Source: Microbacterium sp. 11MF (GTDB taxonomy: Bacteria > Actinomycetota > Actinomycetes > Actinomycetales > Microbacteriaceae). From it: a stretch of DNA of 64,000 nt. The DNA lies in assembly GCF_000383475.1 (NCBI RefSeq), contig NZ_KB911461.1:420285-484284 (forward strand), written 5' to 3'. The translations under genes and the position numbers were made by a program. Below the pieces are notes generated by a model that was not told the origin of the DNA, searched no databases, and was given only the letters and a program-made list of their open reading frames with translations. Of this stretch, positions 42,785 to 51,616 are shown in pieces (position 1 is the stretch's first letter; the number at the start of each line of letters is the position of its first letter).

Positions 42785-44635
42785 ATGTGTGGAATCGTCG
42801 GATACGTGGGGCCTCGTGACAGTCAGGCCATCCTCCTCTCGGGTCTTGCCCGCCTCGAGTACCGCGGTTACGACTCCGCCGGCATCGCCGTGATCGACGC
42901 GGACGGTGACCTCGAGATGCGCAAGCGCGCCGGCAAGCTCCAGGTGCTGCGCGACGACCTCAGCGCCCACCCGATGGTGGACGGGACGACCGGCATCGGT
43001 CACACCCGCTGGGCCACGCACGGCGGACCGACCGACGTCAACGCGCACCCGCACCTCGCCGACGACGGCAAGCTCGCCGTCATCCACAACGGCATCATCG
43101 AGAACTTCGCCGAGCTGAAGGACGAGCTCCTCGCGGAGGGCTACACCTTCGTGAGCGAGACCGACACCGAGGTCGCCGCCGTCCTGCTCGGGCGCGAGTT
43201 CGCGGCATCCCACGACCTCGTGGCCGCCTTCCGCGCCGTCGTCGCCCGCCTCGAGGGCGCGTTCACGCTGCTCGCGATGCACCAGGACCAGCCCGGCCTC
43301 GTCGTCGGCGCTCGCCGCAACTCGCCGCTCGTGATCGGGCTCGGCGAGGGCGAGAACTTCCTCGGCTCCGACGTCGCCGCCTTCGTCGAGCACACCCGCA
43401 ACGCGCTGGCCATCGGTCAGGACCAGATCGTCGCGATCACGCCCCAGGGCGTCGAGGTCACCGACTTCGCCGGTGGCGCCGTCGAGGTCGAACCGTTCGA
43501 GGTCGTGTGGGATGCCTCCGCCGCCGAGAAGGGCGGCTGGTCCTCCTTCATGGCCAAGGAGGTCTCGGAAGAGCCGGAGGCCGTCGCCAACACGCTGCGC
43601 GGGCGCCTCCACGACGGCGCCGTCGTCATCCCCGAGCTCGACGGGCTCGACGACCTGTTCGCCGGCATCCACCGTGTGATCGTCATCGCCTGCGGCACGG
43701 CCGCGTACGCGGGCATGGTCGGCAAGTACGCGCTCGAGCAGTGGACGCGCGTCCCCGTCGACGTCGAGCTCGCCCACGAGTTCCGCTACCGAGACCCGGT
43801 GATCGGCCCCGACACCCTCGTCGTCTCGATCTCGCAGTCGGGCGAGACGATGGACACGCTCATGGCCGTCAAGTACGCCCGCGAGCAGGGCGCCAGGACG
43901 CTGTCGATCTGCAACACCCAGGGGGCGACGATCCCGCGCGAGTCCGATGCGATCGTCTACACCCACGCCGGCCCCGAGGTCGCCGTCGCCTCGACGAAGG
44001 CGTTCGTCGCCCAGATCACGGCGCTGTACCTGCTGGCCCTCCACATCGGTCGCGTGCGCGGCTCGCTCTCGGCGGACGTCTCCCGTGACGCGGTCGCCCA
44101 GCTCGAGGCGATTCCCGCCGGCATCTCGCGTGTCCTCGAGACCGAGCAGGAACACATCGAGCAGTTCGCCCGCTGGATGGGCGACACCCAGTCGGTGCTG
44201 TTCCTGGGTCGTCACGTCGGCTACCCGATCGCCCTCGAAGGTGCGCTCAAGCTCAAGGAACTCGCCTACATCCACGCCGAGGGCTTCGCTGCCGGCGAGC
44301 TCAAGCACGGCCCCATCGCGCTCATCGAGCCCGGCCAGGCGGTCTTCGTTATCGTCCCGTCGCCCCGCGCCTCGAGTGAGCTGCACAAGAAGGTCGTGTC
44401 GAACATCCAGGAGATCCGCGCCCGCGGTGCCCGCGTCATCGCCGTCGCCGAAGAGGGGGATGCCGCCGTCCTCCCGTTCGCCGACGAGGTGCTGCGCATC
44501 CCGCTCGCGGGTCCGCTGTTCGAGCCGCTGCTGGCGGTCGTGCCGCTGCACATCTTCGCGATGGGCCTCGCCACGGCGAAGGGTCTCGACGTGGATCAGC
44601 CCCGCAACCTCGCGAAGTCCGTCACCGTCGAGTGA
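42785..44635 (+). CDS. glmS: Glutamine-fructose-6-phosphate aminotransferase (isomerizing)
   Basis: 616 residues. Makes glucosamine-6-phosphate for cell wall precursors. N-terminal glutaminase domain with Cys2 nucleophile (MCGIVGYVG), RLEYRGYDSAG, HTRWATHG; two SIS domains with CGTAAYAG and SISQSGETMDT; C-terminal NLAKSVTVE. The ATG at 42785 is required to expose Cys2. Supplies GlmM (23933). Ends one base from the convergent proline-rich gene. Confidence 0.97.
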   Translation: MCGIVGYVGPRDSQAILLSGLARLEYRGYDSAGIAVIDADGDLEMRKRAGKLQVLRDDLSAHPMVDGTTGIGHTRWATHGGPTDVNAHPHLADDGKLAVIHNGIIENFAELKDELLAEGYTFVSETDTEVAAVLLGREFAASHDLVAAFRAVVARLEGAFTLLAMHQDQPGLVVGARRNSPLVIGLGEGENFLGSDVAAFVEHTRNALAIGQDQIVAITPQGVEVTDFAGGAVEVEPFEVVWDASAAEKGGWSSFMAKEVSEEPEAVANTLRGRLHDGAVVIPELDGLDDLFAGIHRVIVIACGTAAYAGMVGKYALEQWTRVPVDVELAHEFRYRDPVIGPDTLVVSISQSGETMDTLMAVKYAREQGARTLSICNTQGATIPRESDAIVYTHAGPEVAVASTKAFVAQITALYLLALHIGRVRGSLSADVSRDAVAQLEAIPAGISRVLETEQEHIEQFARWMGDTQSVLFLGRHVGYPIALEGALKLKELAYIHAEGFAAGELKHGPIALIEPGQAVFVIVPSPRASSELHKKVVSNIQEIRARGARVIAVAEEGDAAVLPFADEVLRIPLAGPLFEPLLAVVPLHIFAMGLATAKGLDVDQPRNLAKSVTVE

Positions 44636-44636
44636 G

Positions 44637-45299
44637 TCAGGCCGGGTCCGGGCGTCTGCCGGGACCCTGGCCTCTGCCGGGACCGAACGACGCGCCGCGC
44701 GCCTCGTCGACCCACGCGCGCAGCTGCCACGGCGCGAAACGGAACAGCCGGGCCACGTCGGCCTCGGCATGGCCCGCTTCGAGGACGGCGGCGACGGCGA
44801 AGTCCTTCATGGACGAGAACTCCCGTCTCTCCAGCGGACCGGTGCGCAGGTCGCGGAAGCTGCGCAGCACCGGGGGCTGACCAGGAGCGACCGGACGTCC
44901 CGTCCGCTCGGGTGAGGCCGCCGGGGCGCCCTCGTAGGGCGCCGAGATCACGTAGCCCGGGGCCGGTGCGCGCGGCGCCGGCGGTTCGGGGGCCGACGGT
45001 TGCTGCGTCGTAGGGGCGTAGGGCGCGTACGGCCACGGTTCGGGGGCCGGCGGTGGTGCCGAGGCCCGCGCGGCCGGTTCCGGTTCCCTGATCTCGGGCT
45101 CCCTGGTCTCGGGTTCCCAGGGCGCGGGCATCTCGAGAGGTCGATATCCGGGTGGTGCTTCGGCCAGGAGGTGGGCTTCGGGCCAGAGCAGCGACGCGTC
45201 CTCGGGTGCCACCCGGTCGTCCGGGGTGTATCTGGGCGCGGGTGCGGGAGAGGGCTGGACGGATCCGCCCTCCGGAAGCCCTTCTGCGGAGGTGCTCAC
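44637..45299 (-). CDS. Proline-rich protein with C-terminal helical (HTH-like) segment
   Basis: 220 residues, not recognised. About 140 residues are Pro/Glu/Ala-rich and probably disordered (repeats of ETREPEIREPEP type). The last 60 residues are ordered: FSSMKDFAVAAVLEAGH, then DVARLFRFAPWQLRAWVDEARG, which could be a helix-turn-helix. The GTG at 45299 has GAGG eight bases upstream. It is divergent from ugd, so regulation of ugd is one possibility; there is no direct evidence. Confidence 0.5.
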   Translation of the reverse strand: MSTSAEGLPEGGSVQPSPAPAPRYTPDDRVAPEDASLLWPEAHLLAEAPPGYRPLEMPAPWEPETREPEIREPEPAARASAPPPAPEPWPYAPYAPTTQQPSAPEPPAPRAPAPGYVISAPYEGAPAASPERTGRPVAPGQPPVLRSFRDLRTGPLERREFSSMKDFAVAAVLEAGHAEADVARLFRFAPWQLRAWVDEARGASFGPGRGQGPGRRPDPA

Positions 45300-45462
45300 T
45301 GTGACGTCCTCTTCGGGTGAGGTGATGTCAGAACTCGGAAGTCGCGACGCGGCTGTCCGCCCACGATATCCATCCCGCCCCGGCGCGTCGAGGGTGATTC
45401 CGGCGCGGCGTCGATGGTTCCGGGAGTCTGAGCGACACAGGCGCGATAAGCGTCGGACACAC

Positions 45463-45481
45463 CGATCTGGTACACAGATCG
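45463..45481. promoter_or_regulatory. Inverted repeat upstream of ugd
   Basis: CGATCTG-N5-CAGATCG, a perfect 7-bp inverted repeat 41 bases before the ugd ATG, in the region shared with the divergent proline-rich gene. It could be an operator; a short RNA hairpin is the alternative. Confidence 0.4.
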
Positions 45482-45521
45482 AGGCGCCTTCCATCCGGCG
45501 CTTCGACGAGGGGGACTCTTC

Positions 45522-46832
45522 ATGCGACTGTCTGTCATCGGATGCGGTTATCTGGGCGCCGTGCACGCGGCCGCCATGGCATCGATCGGCCACGAGGTCG
45601 TCGGCATCGACATCGACGAGCGGAAGATCGCCACTCTCGCTGCCGGCGAGGCGCCGTTCTTCGAGCCCGGACTGTCCGAGATCCTCGCGGACGGGATCGC
45701 CTCGGGGCGACTGACGTTCACGACCGACTTCGCCGCCGCCGCCGGTGCTGCCGTCCACTTCGTGGGTGTCGGCACCCCGCAGGTCAAGGGCGGGTACGCC
45801 GCTGACCTCACCTACGTGAACGCAGCCGTCGACGCGCTCCTGCCCCACCTCTCCGAGGGGGACATCGTCGCCGGCAAATCGACCGTACCGGTGGGCACGG
45901 CGGCATCCCTCGCGCCTCGCATCACCGCCGCCGGCGCGACCCTCGTCTGGAACCCCGAGTTCCTGCGCGAGGGGTTCGCGGTGCAGGACACGGTCGACCC
46001 GGACCGCCTCGTGGCCGGAGTGCCGGCGGGGCCCGACGGCGAGCGGGCGACCGGCATCCTGCGCGAGGTGTATCACCCGTCGATCGCGAAGGGCACGCCC
46101 TTCATCGTGACGGACTACGCGACCGCCGAACTCGTCAAGGTGTCGGCGAACGCCTTCCTCGCCACGAAGATCAGCTTCATCAACGCGATGGCCGAGATCG
46201 CCGAGGTCGCCGGGGCCGACGTCACGATGCTCGCCGATGCCATCGGGCACGACGTGCGCATCGGCCGCCGCTTCCTGGGCGCCGGCATCGGTTTCGGCGG
46301 CGGATGCCTCCCCAAGGACATCCGCGCGTTCTCCGCTCGTGCCGAAGAGCTCGGCCGCGGTGAATCGGTCGCGTTCCTGCGCGAGGTCGACGACATCAAC
46401 ATGCGCCGCCGCGAGCGCGCCGTCGAACTCGTCGTCCAGGGCCTCGGCGGCAGCGTCCACGGCAAGAAGGTCACCGTCCTCGGCGCCGCGTTCAAGCCCT
46501 ACTCCGACGACACCCGTGATTCGCCGGGTCTCGACGTCGCCGTCCGTCTGCACGGCCTGGGCGCGGTCGTCTCGCTCACCGATCCCGAGGCGATCGACAA
46601 CGCCCGTCGTCAGCACCCGCAGCTCACCTACGTCGCCGATCGCGACGAGGCTCTCACCGGAGCCGACGCCGTGGTCCTCGTCACCGAATGGGACGAGTAC
46701 CGCCGCGACCTCACGCCCGAGCACGCCGCAAGCCTCGCCGCAGGGCGCGTCGTCGTGGACGGTCGGAACGCCTTCGACCCCGCCGCCTGGCGCGCCGCCG
46801 GATGGACCTACTACGGAATGGGTCGCCCCTGA
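45522..46832 (+). CDS. ugd: UDP-glucose 6-dehydrogenase
   Basis: 436 residues. Oxidises UDP-glucose to UDP-glucuronate with NAD. Rossmann motif SVIGCGYLGAVHA at the N-terminus, VGTPQVKGGYAD, KSTVPVGT, EFLREG, and catalytic Cys in GFGGGCLPKD; the C-terminal domain has LGAAFKPYSDDTRDSP. GGGGGA precedes the ATG. Its product is the substrate for the epimerase at 14669. Convergent with the CPBP gene. Confidence 0.95.
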   Translation: MRLSVIGCGYLGAVHAAAMASIGHEVVGIDIDERKIATLAAGEAPFFEPGLSEILADGIASGRLTFTTDFAAAAGAAVHFVGVGTPQVKGGYAADLTYVNAAVDALLPHLSEGDIVAGKSTVPVGTAASLAPRITAAGATLVWNPEFLREGFAVQDTVDPDRLVAGVPAGPDGERATGILREVYHPSIAKGTPFIVTDYATAELVKVSANAFLATKISFINAMAEIAEVAGADVTMLADAIGHDVRIGRRFLGAGIGFGGGCLPKDIRAFSARAEELGRGESVAFLREVDDINMRRRERAVELVVQGLGGSVHGKKVTVLGAAFKPYSDDTRDSPGLDVAVRLHGLGAVVSLTDPEAIDNARRQHPQLTYVADRDEALTGADAVVLVTEWDEYRRDLTPEHAASLAAGRVVVDGRNAFDPAAWRAAGWTYYGMGRP

Positions 46833-46860
46833 CAGGCGGTCCGGTCACGGGCGGGTGGCG

Positions 46861-47673
46861 TCACTGCCCGCCCGCGACGACCGATCCGGCCGCGATCAGC
46901 AGCAGCATCGTCACGTTGTAGACGAGGTGCACGAGCACGGCACCCCAGATGCGTCCCGTCAAGATGACGAGAGTCGCGCACACGAGGCCGACCGCGCCTA
47001 CCGAGATGGACTCGCTGAGCGGAAGCGACCCGTCGACGACGTGGATGAGGATGAAGCTCGCCGTCGACACCAGGACCGCGGCGATCGCCGCTGACCCACG
47101 GCCGACGGGACGGCGCAGCAGCGAATAGACCGCGACGAGGATGACGGTGCGGAAGAAGAACTCCTCCACGACCGGTCCGACGAGCCCCGCCGGGACCGCA
47201 TCGGTCCACAGCCAGTACGGCGTGAGCGTCGCGCGGGGGAACGGCTGCGACGCGGCATCCATCACCCAGCCGTCGAGCACGCGCAGTGCGAGCCCGAGCG
47301 TGAGCGCGTAGACGAGGTCGGCCGGTCGGAACCGCAGCAGCCCGGCCGGACGTCCCCGGCGGAACGCGACCACGACCGGCGCGACCATCCCGACCCAGAG
47401 GATCGCGGTCGACGCCAGCGGCGCCCACGGGGAGCGCCACAGGAGGGTGACGAGCGATCCCGCGAAGATGGCGGCGCCGAGACTGACGAGCGCGACGATC
47501 AGCAGCCCGCCGTTCCACGTGCGGACGGCCGTTCCCCCCAGCCGCCAGTCGGTGCGGCGGCGCCGGCCGCGGCGGCGGTGCGGCTTCCCACCCGAGTCCG
47601 CTTCGAGCGCGGGATCGGGCGCCTCGGCGTCCGCGATGGGGGACGGGTCGCCGTCGCTAAGCTGATCCTGCAC
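46861..47673 (-). CDS. CPBP family intramembrane glutamic endopeptidase
   Basis: 270 residues. A charged N-terminus (HRRRGRRRR), then about eight transmembrane helices. CPBP motifs: motif 1 VVEEFFFRTVI with the Glu pair and Arg, motif 2 SFILIHVVDG with His, motif 3 HLVYNVTM. Such proteases cleave membrane or bacteriocin-related substrates; target unknown. A TACGGT box six bases before the GTG at 47673 indicates a leaderless start, and this start matches where coding begins. Confidence 0.85.
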   Translation of the reverse strand: MQDQLSDGDPSPIADAEAPDPALEADSGGKPHRRRGRRRRTDWRLGGTAVRTWNGGLLIVALVSLGAAIFAGSLVTLLWRSPWAPLASTAILWVGMVAPVVVAFRRGRPAGLLRFRPADLVYALTLGLALRVLDGWVMDAASQPFPRATLTPYWLWTDAVPAGLVGPVVEEFFFRTVILVAVYSLLRRPVGRGSAAIAAVLVSTASFILIHVVDGSLPLSESISVGAVGLVCATLVILTGRIWGAVLVHLVYNVTMLLLIAAGSVVAGGQ

Positions 47674-47679
47674 GGGCCT

Positions 47680-47685
47680 ACCGTA
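47680..47685 (-). promoter_or_regulatory. -10 box TACGGT, leaderless start of CPBP gene
   Basis: TACGGT on the minus strand, six bases before the GTG at 47673. Confidence 0.4.
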
Positions 47686-47776
47686 TCGGGTGCCCGTCCG
47701 CGTCCCGTCGCGGGACCCCGTTCCGCCACGCAGAGGGCGCGGGATGAGCCGCGGCATCCGTCTCGAAGGGCTCCGC

Positions 47777-48364
47777 GTGATCCAGATCCTCACCGTCTGC
47801 ACGGGCAACATCTGCCGGTCGCCGCTCGCCGCTCTCGTCCTGCAGCACCGCCTCGGGGATCTCGGCGTCGCCGCGACGAGCGCCGGTGTGCGCGCCCGAC
47901 AGGGCGATCGGATGCCGCGCGAGGCCGTCGAGCTCGCCGTCGCCCACGGGGTGCCCACCGAGCAGATCGCGGGGCACGGATCGCGCTACCTCACCGAGGC
48001 GCTGCTGCGCGAGCCCGACCTCGTCCTCGCGATGGATCGCGACCACCGCCGCGCGATCGTCGAGCTCGCCCCGGCGAAGCTGCGGACCGCCTTTACGATC
48101 CGCGAGTTCGAGCGCCTCGCCGCCGCGACGTCCGACGACGCGATCCGGGCCGGCGCAACCGGCGACGACCCTCGCGACCGGCTGCGCGGCGCGCTCGCCG
48201 TCCTCGCCGGGCAGCGGGGTCTCGTCCTCCCGCCCGTCGACCCGACCGACGACGACGTCGTCGACCCGTACGGCCGCTCCCGCGAGACGTACGCCCGCTC
48301 GGACGCGCAGCTCTCGCCCGGCCTCGACGCCGTCGAACGCGTCGTGCGGCTCGCCGTCGGCTGA
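47777..48364 (+). CDS. Low-molecular-weight protein-tyrosine phosphatase
   Basis: 195 residues. The P-loop CTGNICRS (Cys8, Arg14) at the very N-terminus and DPYGRS near residue 165, holding the general-acid Asp, define the family. It is longer than typical 150-residue members because of an Ala/Arg-rich insert before that Asp. It could dephosphorylate the Tyr tail of the BY-kinase at 12919, as Wzb does for Wzc, though the genes are 33 kb apart. The GTG at 47777 has AAGGG six bases before it; ATG 47744, with AGAGGG, would add 11 residues. Confidence 0.8.
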   Translation: MIQILTVCTGNICRSPLAALVLQHRLGDLGVAATSAGVRARQGDRMPREAVELAVAHGVPTEQIAGHGSRYLTEALLREPDLVLAMDRDHRRAIVELAPAKLRTAFTIREFERLAAATSDDAIRAGATGDDPRDRLRGALAVLAGQRGLVLPPVDPTDDDVVDPYGRSRETYARSDAQLSPGLDAVERVVRLAVG

Positions 48365-48375
48365 GCCGCGCCCGA

Positions 48376-48381
48376 TATCCT
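48376..48381 (+). promoter_or_regulatory. -10 box TATCCT upstream of acpS
   Basis: TATCCT six bases before an in-frame ATG at 48388, which would give acpS a leaderless form 10 residues longer than the form started at 48418. Confidence 0.35.
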
Positions 48382-48417
48382 GATCTGATGCCGCAGCGCG
48401 CGGCGACAGGAGGCGGG

Positions 48418-48774
48418 ATGATCATCGGAATCGGTGTCGACCTCGTCGACATCCCGCGGTTCGAGCGCTCGATCGAGCGCACGCCGAAGCTCATGACGCG
48501 GCTGTTCACGGCATCCGAGCAGACCCTCAAGCCCCACTCGCTCGCGGCTCGCTATGCCGCGAAGGAGGCGCTCATCAAGGCGCTCGGCGGATCCGAGGGC
48601 GTGCACTGGACCGACATCGAGGTGGCCTCCGAGCCTTCGGGCCGCCCCGTCTTCGCCCTGTCCGGCGAGACCGCAGCCACGGTCGCGAGCCGCGGAATCG
48701 CCACCGTCCACCTGTCGCTCTCGCACGACGCGGGACTCGCGACGGCGTACGTGATCGCGGAGTCCGGCGCATGA
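48418..48774 (+). CDS. acpS: Holo-[acyl-carrier-protein] synthase
   Basis: 118 residues, the normal family length. Transfers 4'-phosphopantetheine from CoA to ACP. IGVDLVDI contains the Mg-binding Asp, FTASE and RYAAKEALIKALG the Glu and Lys of the active site. AGGAGG four bases before the ATG at 48418 is one of the strongest ribosome binding sites in the window. It heads a run of overlapping genes to alr and tsaE. Confidence 0.95.
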   Translation: MIIGIGVDLVDIPRFERSIERTPKLMTRLFTASEQTLKPHSLAARYAAKEALIKALGGSEGVHWTDIEVASEPSGRPVFALSGETAATVASRGIATVHLSLSHDAGLATAYVIAESGA

Positions 48775-49913
48775 CCAGGATGCCCGTCCCTCACCGGATG
48801 CCGGAGGGCGTCGCCCGCGAAGCGGTGATCGACGTCGGCGCGATCGAACACAACGTCCGCCACCTTGCAGGGCTCACCGAGTCCGAGGTCATCGCCGTGG
48901 TCAAGGCCGACGGGTACGGTCACGGCGCGGAGCGCTCCGGTCGTGCGGCGCTGGCCGGGGGAGCGGCGCGTCTCGCGGTCGCCGACATCCCCGAGGCTCT
49001 CCAGTTGCGGGATGCCGGGATCGACGCGCCCGTGCTCGCGTGGCTGCACGCGCCGGGCACCGATTTCGCCGCCGCCGCCGCCGCGCACATCGAGCTCGGC
49101 GTCTCGAGTCTCGAGCAGCTCCGCGCCGCCGCGCGCGCCGGGTCGACCGATCGTCCGGTGACCGTGCAGCTCAAGGTCGAGACGGGTCTCGGCCGCAACG
49201 GCATCGCCCCCGCCGACTACGGCGCAGTCTTCGCCGAAGCGGCGGAATACGAGCGTCAGGGCGTCATCCAGGTGCTCGGCATCTTCAGCCACCTCTCCAA
49301 CACGTCGTCCGACGACGACCGCACGGCGCTCTCGCGCTTCACCGTCGCCCAGGCCGCCGCCGAGTCCGCCGGTCTCCGGCCGCGGCTGCGCCACATCGCC
49401 GCCTCGCACGCCGCCATCGGCCTGCCCGAAGCGCGGCTGGGCTGCGTCCGCCTGGGGGTCGCGATCTACGGGCTGTCACCGTTCGAGGACCGGTCGTCGG
49501 CCGACCTCGGTCTCCGCCCCGCCATGACCCTCCGCGCGTCCGTCGCCGCCGTCCGCCGGGTGCCCGCGGGCCAGGGCGTCTCGTACGGCTACCTTCACCG
49601 CACCGAGCGCGAGTCGACGCTCGCGCTCATCTCGATCGGTTACGCCGACGGCGTGCCGCGCGCGGCATCCGGCGCGGGTCCCGTCTCGATCGGTGGACGC
49701 TCGTTCCCCGTCGCCGGCCGGATCGCGATGGACCAGTTCGTCGTCGACGCGGGCGACGAGCCCGTGCAGGTGGGCGACGAGGCCGTGCTCTTCGGCGACC
49801 CGGCCACGGGCGTGCCGTCCGCGACCGACTGGGCCGACGCGGCGAGCACCATCAACTACGAGATCGTCACGCGCATCGGCCCGCGCGTCCCGCGACGGGA
49901 GGTACGGTCGTGA
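48771..49913 (+). CDS. alr: Alanine racemase
   Basis: 380 residues. PLP enzyme converting L- to D-alanine for peptidoglycan. The PLP lysine lies in VVKADGYGHG, the substrate Tyr in SIGYADGVPR, and LKVETGLGRNG and MDQFVVD are conserved. ATGA overlap with acpS and GTGA overlap with tsaE. Confidence 0.95.
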   Translation: MTRMPVPHRMPEGVAREAVIDVGAIEHNVRHLAGLTESEVIAVVKADGYGHGAERSGRAALAGGAARLAVADIPEALQLRDAGIDAPVLAWLHAPGTDFAAAAAAHIELGVSSLEQLRAAARAGSTDRPVTVQLKVETGLGRNGIAPADYGAVFAEAAEYERQGVIQVLGIFSHLSNTSSDDDRTALSRFTVAQAAAESAGLRPRLRHIAASHAAIGLPEARLGCVRLGVAIYGLSPFEDRSSADLGLRPAMTLRASVAAVRRVPAGQGVSYGYLHRTERESTLALISIGYADGVPRAASGAGPVSIGGRSFPVAGRIAMDQFVVDAGDEPVQVGDEAVLFGDPATGVPSATDWADAASTINYEIVTRIGPRVPRREVRS

Positions 49914-50413
49914 CCGGCATCGAGCAGTTCGAGGGGCGTCGCGAGATCGCCTCGCCGGACGACATGGAGGCCCTCGGCCGCGAGCTCGGCGCCGTCCTGA
50001 CCGCCGGCGACCTGATCGTGCTGACCGGTCCGCTCGGGGCGGGCAAGACGACCCTCACCCGCGGGATCGGTGCGGGTCTCGGCATCCGCGGTCCCGTGCA
50101 GAGCCCCACGTTCGTCATCGCGCGCACGCACCCGTCCGAGGTCGGCGGCCCGCCGCTCGTGCACGTCGACGCCTACCGGCTCGGTTCGCCCGCCGAGCTC
50201 GACGACCTCGGCCTCGACCCCGACAACGCCGTCACGATCGTCGAGTGGGGGCGCGACATGGTCGACGGGCTCGTCGACACATGGTGGGAGCTCGAGATCG
50301 AACGCGGGTGGAGCGGCACCGGCGTCGACAACGCCTGCGGCACCACCGGCCATTACGCCGCCGAGCTCGAGGACGCCGCTCCGCGCATCGTGACGGTCAC
50401 GCGCCGCCCCTGA
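49910..50413 (+). CDS. tsaE: tRNA t6A biosynthesis ATPase TsaE
   Basis: 167 residues. Walker A GPLGAGKTT, QSPTFVIA and HVDAYRLG are TsaE signatures; WGRDMVDGLV ends the core. It partners TsaB and TsaD in making threonylcarbamoyladenosine on tRNAs reading ANN codons. GGGAGG precedes the GTG start. The C-terminal 40 residues are longer than in compact homologues. Confidence 0.92.
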   Translation: MTGIEQFEGRREIASPDDMEALGRELGAVLTAGDLIVLTGPLGAGKTTLTRGIGAGLGIRGPVQSPTFVIARTHPSEVGGPPLVHVDAYRLGSPAELDDLGLDPDNAVTIVEWGRDMVDGLVDTWWELEIERGWSGTGVDNACGTTGHYAAELEDAAPRIVTVTRRP

Positions 50414-50439
50414 CGCCGCTCGGCCGCCGCCCGCCCGGA

Positions 50440-50445
50440 TACCCT
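50440..50445 (+). promoter_or_regulatory. -10 box TACCCT, leaderless start of tsaB
   Basis: TACCCT seven bases before the GTG at 50453. It implies an internal promoter in the 39-base gap after tsaE. Confidence 0.45.
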
Positions 50446-50452
50446 TGACCCT

Positions 50453-51121
50453 GTGATCCTCGGCATCGACACCTCCCTCGGCACGGCCGTCGCCGTGATC
50501 GACGACGACGGTGCGGTGCGAGCGGATGCCGCCAGTGCCGACGCGCTCGGTCACGCTGAGATCATCGGCACGCTGCTCGCGACGGCGATGACCGATGCCG
50601 CGCACGGCCCCATCGGTGCGACGGGTGCTCCCGAGGCCGTCGCCCTGACCCACGTCGCCGTGGGCATGGGCCCGGGCCCGTTCACGGGGCTTCGGGTCGG
50701 GATCGCGGCGGCGCGCGCGTTCGCCCTGGGACGCGGCATCCCGGTCGTCCCGGTGCGGAGCCACGATGCCGCCGCCCTCGCCGTGCTGCTCGCCGACCCG
50801 TTCGCCGACGTCCCCCGCTTCGCGGTCGTCACCGACGCGCGCCGCAAGGAGTTCGCGTTCACGGTCTACGACGGCATCGACGACGACGGACTGCCGATGC
50901 GCGTCACAGAGGCGACGCTCGTGAAGCGCGACGACATCGACGCGGCCCTCGCCGAACACAGCGCCGAGCGCCGCGACACGACGGTCATCCCGGGCGCCAT
51001 GGTCGCCCTCGTCGCGGCGCGCGCCGTCGCCGCCGGCCGCGTCGAGGACCTCGGCGAGCCGCTGTACCTGCGCGCCCCCGACGTCACCATGCCCGGCCCG
51101 CGGAAGAAGGTCGGCCAGTGA
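50453..51121 (+). CDS. tsaB: tRNA t6A biosynthesis protein TsaB
   Basis: 222 residues. N-terminal ILGIDTSLGTAVAV and VGMGPGPFTGLRVGIAAARAFA are the ASKHA-fold signatures of TsaB, the non-catalytic partner of TsaD. The GTG at 50453 is the leaderless start described above; its stop overlaps rimI (GTGA). Confidence 0.93.
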   Translation: MILGIDTSLGTAVAVIDDDGAVRADAASADALGHAEIIGTLLATAMTDAAHGPIGATGAPEAVALTHVAVGMGPGPFTGLRVGIAAARAFALGRGIPVVPVRSHDAAALAVLLADPFADVPRFAVVTDARRKEFAFTVYDGIDDDGLPMRVTEATLVKRDDIDAALAEHSAERRDTTVIPGAMVALVAARAVAAGRVEDLGEPLYLRAPDVTMPGPRKKVGQ

Positions 51122-51615
51122 CCCTCCGCACCGCCACCGGCGACGACCTCGACGACATCATGCGTCTCGAGCGCGCCTCGTTCCCGACCGACGCCTGGAG
51201 CGATGCGCTCATGGCCGGCGAGCTCGCCTCGCCCCATGGTCGCTACGTCGTCGACATCGAGGCCGGTCGCCTCGTCGGCTACGGCGGTGTGCGGGCCGTG
51301 CAGGGCGCAGCGGATGCCGACATCCAGACCATCGCGATCGCCGCCGACGCGCGGGGTCACGGCCGTGGGCGCGCGCTGCTGCGCGAGCTGCTGACGACCG
51401 CCCGCAGCCGCGGCGCGCGGGAGATGTTCCTCGAGGTGCGGGCGGACAACCCCGGCGCCACGGCGCTGTACCTGTCGGAGGGCTTCTTCGAGGTCGGCCG
51501 CCGCCCCCGGTACTACCAGCCCGACGATGTCGACGCGGTCGTCATGCAGCTGAACCTCGTCGCCTGGGAGGCACGGACCACGGCTGCCCCGACGGCCGAG
51601 AAGGGCTGGTGCTGA
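51118..51615 (+). CDS. rimI: Ribosomal-protein-alanine N-acetyltransferase, GNAT family
   Basis: 165 residues. GNAT fold with acetyl-CoA loop [11 protein letters not shown] and the late [19 protein letters not shown] typical of RimI. The tsaB-rimI-tsaD order is conserved across actinobacteria, which supports the name. GTG start overlapping the tsaB stop by four bases. Confidence 0.88.
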   Translation: MTLRTATGDDLDDIMRLERASFPTDAWSDALMAGELASPHGRYVVDIEAGRLVGYGGVRAVQGAADADIQTIAIAADARGHGRGRALLRELLTTARSRGAREMFLEVRADNPGATALYLSEGFFEVGRRPRYYQPDDVDAVVMQLNLVAWEARTTAAPTAEKGWC

Positions 51616-51616
51616 C

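Noticed and set aside
45300..46724. Long frame extending the proline-rich protein to 695 residues
   Set aside because: It is the antisense of ugd; the real start is GTG 45299 with its own ribosome binding site.
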